From assembly GCA_963821735.1 (NCBI GenBank), contig CAWGFK010000027.1, forward strand, positions 62,001-126,000: 64,000 bases of DNA, read 5' to 3'. Positions 1-7,085 of the stretch are shown one piece after another. Each line of letters begins with the position of its first letter. The stretch's first letter is position 1. A model generated the notes under the pieces. It did not search any database. It was not told the origin of the DNA and saw nothing but the letters and a program-made list of their open reading frames with translations. This DNA is from Laspinema sp963821735. GTDB lineage: Bacteria > Cyanobacteriota > Cyanobacteriia > Cyanobacteriales > Laspinemataceae. Both the position numbers and the translations under genes were made by a program.

Positions 1-87
1 ATCGAGGGACCTTGTAATTCATTTGGGTCAAGGCTTGACAACACTTACAAAAAAGTTGTAAAACTTACTAACTAATTTAATCGTTCA

Positions 88-120
88 TTTTTCCCCAGGC
101 GATCGCTCGATGGGGAAAAA
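88..120. terminator. Hairpin with A/T-flanked stem, possible bidirectional terminator
   Basis: A perfect 10-bp stem (TTTTTCCCCA at 88-97 pairing with TGGGGAAAAA at 111-120) encloses a 13-nt loop holding a HIP1 octamer. Runs of T and A at the stem base would give a U-tract on either strand. It lies upstream of the small membrane protein gene, so it probably ends transcription entering from the left edge. Confidence 0.5.
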
Positions 121-186
121 CGGAAGTAGGTATTCTAGCCGAAGGAACGCAGCGCATCTTTACAGTAAAGTATAGAGGTAGATACA

Positions 187-393
187 ATGATGCTTGTGCC
201 TTCATTAATGTCCTTGGCAGTCGCTTCCTTAGCGTTTTGTCTCAGTGTCAATACAACCGAAGAAGTCGTCAAAGTCGCCGCCACGGTTCTTGCTGCCTTT
301 TGCCTGATTTTAAGCCTAATATTTGCACCTTGGATGGTGAAACTCGCCCTATTGGCGATTCCCTTCCTCAGTCAAAAACTCAATCCGGCTTAA
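187..393 (+). CDS. Small two-helix membrane protein, unknown function
   Basis: The product is 68 residues and almost wholly hydrophobic, with two predicted membrane segments (about residues 5-22 and 30-60) and no charged catalytic motif. The ATG follows an A/G-rich stretch (tagaggtagatac) that can serve as ribosome binding site. I do not recognise a named family; small proteins of this kind are common in cyanobacteria. The segment 394-637 to its right has no convincing gene. Confidence 0.55.
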   Translation: MMLVPSLMSLAVASLAFCLSVNTTEEVVKVAATVLAAFCLILSLIFAPWMVKLALLAIPFLSQKLNPA

Positions 394-637
394 ACCCCTG
401 CCTCCATCCCTCCAGTCCTATAGCACAAAATGCAATTTATCCGCAAACTTGTGAGAAAATTCTGGAGGCAGATTGAACTCAATCTCACCCGATGGGATAA
501 CCGGAGGCAGAATCCAAGTTATTTCGCCTCATTGCCTAATTTTCATAAAATAGGGACAACGGGTTCTCACCAACCGGATTGCTGTGCCAAATTTTGCCAC
601 AGAAACACAGATTTTGCCAGAAACGCGGTTTTTTGCC

Positions 638-1183
638 TTAAGGCGATCGCCGCTTTTTCCTGAACTTAATCAAGGCGATCGCCCCGAGTGACGCTAAACC
701 AGCAAAAGCGAAACTCAGCAGCAAGGCAAAAATAAACGGATGGGGGCGATCGCCGTGGGATGCTTCCCAGGGAAAAGTCATCGGTTCTTGCTGAAAGATT
801 AACGCCGAGGTAGATGCAACGATCGCCCCCACCGCAATCCCCACCCCGATGATTTGGATTTTGTTTTCCAGAATGCGATCGCGTTCCGCCTGGTCAATTT
901 CCACTAAACCTCGAATCGTATTAATTGCCGTATCTAACAGCCGTTCCCCTTACTGAAGATACACCAAATCGGCCTCAATTTGCTGCTGGAACCGTTGAAA
1001 AGTGCGATCGGCCTTGTCTCGCCAAATCCCTAAATCACTTTGACTATTAACCTCCATCCGACTCAGAGTATCAAGATAATTTTGCCGATTAATCTCAATC
1101 GTATTCTGGAAATTTCCCAAACTGCGAATCCGTTGGGAATACCCCAAAGACAAGTCTAATAGATTTTTGATTGTTCGTTTCAA
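638..1183 (-). pseudogene. Membrane-anchored coiled-coil protein interrupted by an in-frame stop
   Basis: One reading frame runs from a TTG at 1183 to 638 and is broken only by a TAA at 950-952. Codons on both sides stay in the same frame and look coding: LLDTAINTIRGLVEIDQAERD follows the stop. The N-terminal half is polar and helical with many Q/R/N. The C-terminal half has two membrane helices (about residues 115-135 and 155-175) and a basic tail. The layout resembles the C-terminal end of longer cyanobacterial proteins with a RGLVEI.QAERDR motif, so this may be a truncated copy. The TTG start overlaps the TGA of the upstream UPF0175 gene and is preceded by GCAGGAG. It may be a point-mutated pseudogene or a sequence error. 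Confidence 0.55.
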
Positions 1184-1521
1184 TGTATATACTCCTGCAA
1201 TTCCTCCACATCGCAATGAATATTAATGCCCCTCTCTGATAGAATTTTTTGAAATCTAACCTGCCAGAGATTCAGTAACTCTGCTGCCTTACCCAAGCTA
1301 ATTTTTTCCTGCTGAAACAGCAATAATACCAACTCGATAATTAACTCTTGTTCAGAGAGTCCACGGGAGCATCTCAATTTGGCAAAGAGACCTAACCGCC
1401 GGCAGCCCCCTTCCCTACGAGGGAAGGGGGAGCAAGACTTGTAAATTCCCCTTTTAGGCCAAATTGAGATGCTCCCGAGTCCACTAGCTTTAACAATGTC
1501 TTCGGAAATCACCAAGCTCAT
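1180..1521 (-). CDS. UPF0175-type antitoxin-like protein with in-frame 40-codon insertion
   Basis: The product is 113 residues. With residues of the inserted element removed, the remaining ~73 residues read as a UPF0175 protein: MSLVISEDIVKASGL then SEQELIIELVLLLFQQEKIS, followed by a helix-turn-helix-like GKAAELLNL stretch and a C-terminal HCDVEEL motif. UPF0175 proteins are small DNA-binding antitoxin-like proteins of cyanobacteria, often beside PIN-type toxins; no toxin is seen here. A 112-bp inverted-repeat element plus an 8-bp target duplication (120 bp, exactly 40 codons) splits the domain after about residue 15 without breaking the frame. Whether the elongated protein still works is unknown. 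Confidence 0.7.
   Translation of the reverse strand: MSLVISEDIVKASGLGSISIWPKRGIYKSCSPFPRREGGCRRLGLFAKLRCSRGLSEQELIIELVLLLFQQEKISLGKAAELLNLWQVRFQKILSERGINIHCDVEELQEYIH
1365..1476. mobile_element. 112-bp MITE-like element with 8-bp target duplication
   Basis: Perfect 19-bp terminal inverted repeats (GGGAGCATCTCAATTTGGC at 1365-1383 and its complement at 1458-1476) bound the element. An internal perfect 11-bp stem (1406-1430, CCCCCTTCCCT/AGGGAAGGGGG) lies between them. The flanks carry the direct repeat GAGTCCAC at 1357-1364 and 1477-1484. The element encodes nothing itself but is read through in frame by the UPF0175 gene. A related but diverged sequence lies at 16540-16662. Confidence 0.85.
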
Positions 1522-1561
1522 AATATCACCTCAAAAAAGATAAATTATTTTCATTCCAGGT

Positions 1562-2491
1562 TTAGAATTCACGGGAAAACCGAGCTAAAAGTTCCTCGCG
1601 GGATAGCTGCAAAATAAACTGAGCTTGCTCCAATGGGGGAATTTCGATTAACGCCTCGATAATAGATGCTAATTCCGCATCTACGGCACCAAATTTCACT
1701 TGCAGCAGGCTTTCCACCAGCCGCCGCTGTCCTTGCTGGACTCCTTGCTGGATGCCTTGCTGGACTCCTTGCTGGATGCCTTCTTCTTTAACAGTTTGTA
1801 ACCGTTGTAAATACAGGGGTGATAGTTCCATAATTAACTCCCTCTCTTCTGGGGCTAAATTTTGCCGAGCTTCTAGCAGTTCACGCAGGTTGTACAGTAA
1901 TTCTAGCGTGGTTTCTCGCGTGGGATTATCCGGTGGGAGTTGATACAATTCTTGCAGGGCTTGTTTTTGGACTTTGCCGGTGCCTAAAATCCGCAACCAC
2001 AGGGTTTCGGGGGTCTGCGGTAGTTGGTGGAGGACGATAATCGCGCTTTGTAGTCCCTTGGCGAGAAAGTAAACGCCGCTTATCCAGTTTTCCAAGTCTA
2101 AGGTTGCGCCAAAATCTGCTAAGATGGCGGCGGATGCGGTGGGAGTCATAATCCACAACCGAGGTGATTCGGCGGGAGTAATCAGTCTTTTTTCCCGGGT
2201 GGCTTGACGTTCAAATTCTGCGGTGAGGTCTAAGAGTTTCAATAGACAACTGCGAATTTCTTTGGGTTTAACGGGATTACTAAAGGGTTCAAACACTGCT
2301 GGAGTTGTCGCCAATCTTCCCAGTAAGCCTAGGTGACTGGCATCGGCGATGTTTTCCGGGTTGGGTGTGAAAAATATGTCAATTTCTCGACGTTCTGAAG
2401 CCATAGTTTTGCTGGTTTCAGTTTGACCTAATTGCTTTAACAGTTCCTGGATGTATTGTTTGGTGAATTGGTCATAGATAAATCGGGTCAT
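1562..2491 (-). CDS. Rpn/PD-(D/E)XK-like cyanobacterial protein (transposase-derived nuclease-like family)
   Basis: The 309-residue product starts MTRFIYDQFTKQYIQELL, the usual opening of a large cyanobacterial family annotated as Rpn-like, DUF4351-containing or mis-named flagellar assembly protein H. The N-terminal part carries REIDIFFTPN, matching the acidic strand of a degenerate PD-(D/E)XK nuclease fold. Near residues 238-253 is a run of QQG repeats (coded by the repetitive DNA at 1733-1782), followed by a helical C-terminus rich in leucine and glutamate. These proteins are multicopy and expand by recombination; their function is not settled. The start is the ATG at 2491. Confidence 0.7.
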   Translation of the reverse strand: MTRFIYDQFTKQYIQELLKQLGQTETSKTMASERREIDIFFTPNPENIADASHLGLLGRLATTPAVFEPFSNPVKPKEIRSCLLKLLDLTAEFERQATREKRLITPAESPRLWIMTPTASAAILADFGATLDLENWISGVYFLAKGLQSAIIVLHQLPQTPETLWLRILGTGKVQKQALQELYQLPPDNPTRETTLELLYNLRELLEARQNLAPEERELIMELSPLYLQRLQTVKEEGIQQGVQQGIQQGVQQGQRRLVESLLQVKFGAVDAELASIIEALIEIPPLEQAQFILQLSREELLARFSREF

Positions 2492-2575
2492 TGACTTGGT
2501 GTTTTAGTCGTTTGTCATTGGTCTTATGTCATTTGTAGAAACCGGGTTTCTTGTCCCCTAGCGAGATGGGGAAGT

Positions 2576-3167
2576 TCAGGCGATCGCCTTCATATTTTCA
2601 TAGTAGGTTGCCATATCCTGCACCGATAGGGTATCGGTTTCAGCTTGCGGACTCCATAGCAATTCTAAGACAAGCAAATAGTCTGACGAGAGCGATCGCA
2701 ATTGACTTAGGGCAGTTTTCATCCCACCGATCGGTATCAATTGGGGCAAATAACGGCTGATCGTGTGCCGTTCCCAGCAACACCGTAATCACCACATACG
2801 CCCCTTCTCCTCCGTCCTGAATCACTGCCGGTTTATCGGTTTGGGTAATGATTCCCTCCACATTACTCAGGGTTTCTGCACTAAATTTACCCCGTTCCTG
2901 AAGGGATAAGCTTTCAAATACTTCTTCTGCTGCTTCGCGACTCTCGAAAGTTTCCGAACTGCCTAAAAGATGAGTCCAATAGAGGCAGTTTTCGAGCAAC
3001 TGTTCTACGGTAACTTCGAGTAACTCATATAATCCCTCTGGGGTTTTCGTGTCGGCTTTCAGGCTTAAGTTGGACAATTGAGATTGAATTGAACTCACTC
3101 CAGCACTGACGGCAATCTGAAGTTGGCTCACGGTGACGATATCGTTATCGAGTTCTGAATGTATCAT
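2576..3167 (-). pseudogene. DUF1517 domain protein, second copy, frameshifted
   Basis: This copy contains only the soluble DUF1517 domain and begins MIHSELDNDIVTVSQLQ, which aligns with SELDNDIVTVTKLQ in the larger paralogue next to it. Both share a ..SLQERGKFSAETLSN.. block. Near 2717 (ATACCGATCGGTGGG) the frame breaks. One extra base explains it, because the other frame continues GGMKTALSQLRSLSSDYLLV and LELLWSPQAETDTLSV to a TGA at 2576, matching the paralogue's C-terminus. Repaired, it would be about 196 residues with no signal peptide or membrane helix. It probably arose by partial duplication of the upstream gene. Confidence 0.65.
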
Positions 3168-3248
3168 TTATATTTATCCTAAGTAGACTGGTTTGAACGT
3201 TATACAGATACCCTTTTTAAAAGTTAAAAAGTGGGTTGTTCTTATTTT

Positions 3249-3266
3249 AGCCCGCGCAGGCGGGCT
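3249..3266. terminator. GC-rich hairpin between the two DUF1517 genes
   Basis: AGCCCGC-GCAG-GCGGGCT forms a short strong stem-loop in the gap between the two minus-strand DUF1517 copies. There is no strong U-tract on the minus strand, so it may be a transcript-stabilising or attenuating hairpin rather than a full terminator. Confidence 0.35.
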
Positions 3267-3313
3267 TTGTTGTCCGGATAGCCGCACTATACACGGGTTA
3301 GGACTGCTGCTTA

Positions 3314-4694
3314 TCAAATTTGAACTAGGTCACTATACTGAGTTAGCAAGTCATCATAGCTCAAACTATCGGTGGATTCCTGGGGACTCCAGAGTAACTC
3401 AAACACCAAGAGATAATCTGGGGTGATGGCGGCGACTTGTTGGAGGGCCGATCGCAGTTCTTCCGCAGAATGGATGGGTCCGAATAAGGGGTGATCATCT
3501 TCCGTTCCCAGGAGGAGGGTCACCACGAGATAAGAGGCGGGGTCCCCTTCCGATTGGGGGCGGGATTGATTCTGCCGAATTTTACCGCCAACATTACTCA
3601 AGGTTTCTGCACTAAATTTACTGCGTTCTTGAATCGATAATTGTTCAAAAACTCGTCCTGCTTCTTCCCGACTCTTGACAGTTTCTGAATGGGTTTGAAC
3701 ATGAGTCCAATATTCAGGATGGCGGAGTAAAGATAAGGCGGATTCTTGTAAAAATTCCGTCAATCCTTCGGGCGTATCGAGGTCGGCACTGAGGCTTAAA
3801 TCGGTGAGATGGGATTGAATATCTCGGGCGGAAGCTAATAGGGCAACCTGCAATTTTGTCACTGTGACAATATCATTGTCGAGTTCTGAAACTGCGGTGG
3901 CTGTCCGTTTAGAACGCATCCACCACAGTGCTGCGATCGCCCCTCCGGTAATCAGTAAAAACAGTAAAAATTTCCAGGGAAAGCGATTATTTCCAGCAGA
4001 TTGGGTCCCGGCATAGCCCGATTGGGGAGACGGAGTTGCGGCAGGGACGGGTTGGGTGGTTGCTGGTGCAGTGGGACTGGGGACATACGTTGGCGGGACG
4101 ACTGGGGCGGGTTTGAGTCCAGTTCCGGCAGAATCCTCATACTGGCGATCGCTGTATTGGGGAGTGGGATAGTAGGGTTGCGGGACCGGAACAGGCACTG
4201 GGACCACCACCGTTCCCCCTCTGGATGGGGAGGAGGTTTGCGGGACTGGAGTGGGGTCGAGTGGGTGTTGGAGTGGGTGTTGGAGTGGGTTGCGCCTCGA
4301 AGGAACCGCCCCTTGCTCGTCCTCCCGTATTGCCGCGACTGGGAGTGGAATCTGTGGGCGGGGGATTATTGTTCGTGCGCGAGGGACTGTTGCTACTACC
4401 GGAGCCACTGGAACTCGGGGCTGAACGGCTGGGAGTAGGATTGGTGGTGCGAGAAGGGGTAGAACGGGAGGGAGTGGAACGGGAGGGGGTGGAGCGAGAA
4501 GGGGTGGAACGCGAGGGAGTGGAGCGCGAGGGGCGACTGAAAGACCCTCCCCGGCTTCGTCCTCCGGTGCGGGCTAAAGCAGTGGATTGAACCTCTATCC
4601 ACTCTCCCATTGGGCGGATCGAAGGGGTAATCTTGACTTCATTAAAGAGCAAGAGGCAAAGGAGAGTGGTTAAGGTGAGATTAAATTTATGCAT
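3314..4694 (-). pseudogene. DUF1517 membrane protein with low-complexity linker, frameshifted
   Basis: Two overlapping open frames together make one DUF1517 protein of about 459 residues. The 5' part (4694-4137) has a signal-like N-terminus (FNLTLTTLLCLLLF) and a secreted low-complexity stretch of RSTPS repeats ending in PTPTPTPTPT. The 3' part (4408-3314) carries a proline-rich linker, a membrane helix (FPWKFLLFLLITGGAIAALWW) and the DUF1517 domain. The frame slips by one extra base near 4250-4260, inside CCC/CACC-rich DNA. DUF1517 proteins occur in cyanobacteria and plastids, usually with this signal/low-complexity/TM layout; their role is unclear. The slip may be a sequencing indel in a repetitive tract. 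Confidence 0.7.
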
Positions 4695-4722
4695 GGCTGA
4701 AAACCCAGCTTTATTTATTTAG

Positions 4723-5445
4723 TCATAGCCCATCCCCCTCGGAATTGTCATCTTTTATTGACAGATTGTCCGAGTTTTGGAGGAGGTCCGGGCGGCGATC
4801 GCGGGTGCGTTGCAGTTGTTGGGCTTTGCGCCACTCCTCAATTTTACCGTGATGTCCCGAGAGTAACACCTCCGGTACTTTCCAGTCGCGAAATTGGGCC
4901 GGACGGGTGTAGTGGGGATAGTCTAGTAATCCATCCTCGAAACTCTCCGCTTCTAGGGATTCGGGTTTACCCACGGTTCCAGGAAGCAGGCGGACGACCC
5001 CATCGACTAAGGCTAAGGCGGGAATTTCTCCTCCGGTGAGGACAAAATCTCCTAGGGAGACTTCCCGAGTCACGAGATTCATCACCCGTTCGTCAATCCC
5101 TTCATAATGTCCGCAAATCAAGACAAGTTGATCGAAATTTTGGGCGAGTTCCCAGAACAGGTTACGATTCATCGGTTGCCCTTGGGGGCTGAGAAAAATC
5201 ACCTCGCGGCGAGGCAGAATGGGTAAGGATTCCACTGCCGCAAATAAAGGTTCAGGTTTCATGACCATTCCGACGCCCCCGCCATAAGGTTCATCATCGA
5301 CTCGGCGATGCTTATCCGTCGTAAAGTCGCGAGGATTAACGAGATGGACCGCAGCAATTTGGTTAGCCAGGGCTTTGCCGAGGAGGGAAGATTGCAGTGG
5401 GGTGGTAAAAAAATCGGGAAATAACGTGATAATATCTATTCGCAC
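4723..5445 (-). CDS. trmD: tRNA (guanine-37-N1)-methyltransferase TrmD
   Basis: TrmD transfers methyl from S-adenosylmethionine to N1 of G37 in tRNAs reading CNN and some other codons, preventing +1 frameshifting. The 240-residue product has the full family signature: MRIDIITLFPDFF at the N-terminus, the knot-forming LICGHYEGIDERV (about 109-121), GDFVLTGGEIPALALVDGV (about 132-150), and the C-terminal YPHYTRP...VLLSGHHGKIEEWR segment that holds the catalytic Asp region and tRNA contacts. Length is normal. It stands alone on the minus strand beside the DUF1517 gene, not in the rpsP-rimM-rplS operon known from other bacteria. Confidence 0.97.
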   Translation of the reverse strand: MRIDIITLFPDFFTTPLQSSLLGKALANQIAAVHLVNPRDFTTDKHRRVDDEPYGGGVGMVMKPEPLFAAVESLPILPRREVIFLSPQGQPMNRNLFWELAQNFDQLVLICGHYEGIDERVMNLVTREVSLGDFVLTGGEIPALALVDGVVRLLPGTVGKPESLEAESFEDGLLDYPHYTRPAQFRDWKVPEVLLSGHHGKIEEWRKAQQLQRTRDRRPDLLQNSDNLSIKDDNSEGDGL

Positions 5446-5985
5446 AGGGACAACCAGGGATCGGACACAATCTTTTATTATAAGTCCGAGTATCCAAGCT
5501 ACCCGAGGTTGGGAATCTCTCCTAGGTCCGGTAGAGGCGATCGCCTTAGCCTAATGCTTTACCCTGCTGTTATCTTTGCCACGGGCACGCCACTATTGAG
5601 GACAATACCTTTCGGGGGTGATGTTTGAATTCTAAATATTTGTGGAAATTTTTGCCATTATATCGACTGAATAACCACCCGCGCTGACCCGGTAAAAGCG
5701 GGAAGAAATCCAAAGGAGCAAGCAAGCGGGGCGATCGCTCACTAGCCCGGGGATTCAGCAGGCACGGGAAAAAAAAACCGTGGAATCGTAAAAAACGTGA
5801 GAAAATTAAACTCCCTGACCCTGGGTCCGCACTTGGGCGTAAGATTGCCCATCCGGTGATGCAAAAACGGACAAGAATGCCCTCTAAAGCCCTGCGCTTG
5901 GGGAAGGATCGAAACGTACAAAAAATAAGGGCCAATAGCAAGACCACCCATGCTACAGTTAGACACTCAATCCCTACAACAGAAG
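5446..5985. other. 540-bp gap between divergent trmD and cphB
   Basis: Both flanking genes point outward, so promoters for trmD (minus) and cphB (plus) should lie here. I see HIP1 sites at about 5538 and 5730 and an A9 run near 5770, but no open frame that resembles a protein and no clear operator. Confidence 0.4.
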
Positions 5986-6801
5986 ATGCCCCAAACACTT
6001 AAAAGCACTGTAATGGTGATTGGCGGTGCGGAAGACAAAGTTCATGGCCGCGAGATCCTGCATACGTTTTTTACTCGTGCTGGAGGAACCGAGGCGAAAA
6101 TTGCGATCGTCCCTTGTGCTTCGCGGGAACCCTCGGCGATCGGGGACCGATATCACAAGATCTTTACAGAGATGGGTGCCACCAGCATCGAATTGCTAGA
6201 TATCCGCGAAAGGACCCAGGGAGAGGACCCGAAGTGGCAAGAGTACATGGAAGAATGTACGGGAGTCTTTATGACTGGGGGCGATCAACTCCGCCTCTGC
6301 GCCTTAGTCGCGGATACGCCGTTGATGGAAAAGGTTCGGATGAAGGTGCGGGAAGGAAAAATTGTGTTGGCCGGAACCAGTGCCGGTGCCGCAGTGATGG
6401 GCCATCACATGATTGCAGGCGGAGGCAGTGGAGAATCGCCGAATCGCTCCTTAGTGGATATGGCAACGGGATTGGGAATTCTGCCTGATGTGATTGTGGA
6501 CCAGCATTTCCATAACCGGAATCGGATGGCAAGGCTCCTCTCGGCGATCGCCTCTCATCCAGACCGCCTCGGCATCGGCATTGACGAAGATACTTGCGCC
6601 ATGTTTCAAGGCGATGGCGTGATTGAAGTGATTGGCAAAGGCACCGTGACCATTGTCGATCCCGGTTCGGCTTTCGCAACGAACGAGCAACAAGTAGGAG
6701 CCACAGACCCCTTGAGTTTGTACAATATGCGCTTACATATTCTGTGTCACGGCGATCGCTTTGAGTTACGTCAGCGCGTCAGTCGTCCCACCCACCCCTA
6801 G
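5986..6801 (+). CDS. cphB: Cyanophycinase
   Basis: Cyanophycinase is a serine exopeptidase that cleaves cyanophycin, the Arg-Asp nitrogen store, into beta-Asp-Arg dipeptides. The sequence has the family core: VIGGAEDKVHGREIL near the start, FMTGGDQLRL, the nucleophile elbow GTSAGAAVMGHHMI and DQHFHNRNRMARLL. With the ATG at 5986 the product is 271 residues, the same length as the Synechocystis enzyme, and the nucleophilic Ser falls at residue 132 as in that enzyme. An upstream ATG at 5950 would add 12 poorly conserved residues. It sits 284 bp upstream of cphA in the same direction, the usual cphB-cphA order. Confidence 0.96.
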   Translation: MPQTLKSTVMVIGGAEDKVHGREILHTFFTRAGGTEAKIAIVPCASREPSAIGDRYHKIFTEMGATSIELLDIRERTQGEDPKWQEYMEECTGVFMTGGDQLRLCALVADTPLMEKVRMKVREGKIVLAGTSAGAAVMGHHMIAGGGSGESPNRSLVDMATGLGILPDVIVDQHFHNRNRMARLLSAIASHPDRLGIGIDEDTCAMFQGDGVIEVIGKGTVTIVDPGSAFATNEQQVGATDPLSLYNMRLHILCHGDRFELRQRVSRPTHP

Positions 6802-7085
6802 GCTTTTATGGCAGCATACACCCCCGACTCCCTCGTTATGATTAAACTGCACAGACGAGAATAGGCCAGTCCCGGTGAAACTTGAACGTTGAAAGCCTAA
6901 ACTTTACCCCATTCGACTTCACGCTTCACCTGAACAACCCATTCTCGACTGATTCAGTTTGCGCTTGTCCCTCCCTGGACTCCATCAAGATGTTCAAAAT
7001 GAACATATTGTAACGGACGAAAGCCAGAAACTAGAACAAGTGCCTCTATTGCTTCCAAAACAAGAGCTTCATCCTCGCGCAGCTT

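Noticed and set aside
430..663. 77-codon plus-strand open frame after the first gene
   Set aside because: Low-complexity, basic, no conserved pattern and no ribosome binding site; it overlaps HIP1-rich DNA and the end of a better-supported minus-strand gene.
4225..4590. 121-codon plus-strand open frame opposite the DUF1517 gene
   Set aside because: It is the antisense of a serine/proline repeat tract, giving EGVEREG repeats; a shadow of repetitive DNA.
5570..5998. 142-codon minus-strand open frame upstream of cphB
   Set aside because: Composition looks like translated non-coding DNA, and it overlaps the cphB start; no family resemblance.
5860..6003. 48-codon plus-strand frame starting MQKRTRMPSKALRLG
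   Set aside because: It looked at first like a small basic ribosomal-type protein, but it overlaps the cphB start in another frame and matches no ribosomal protein I know.
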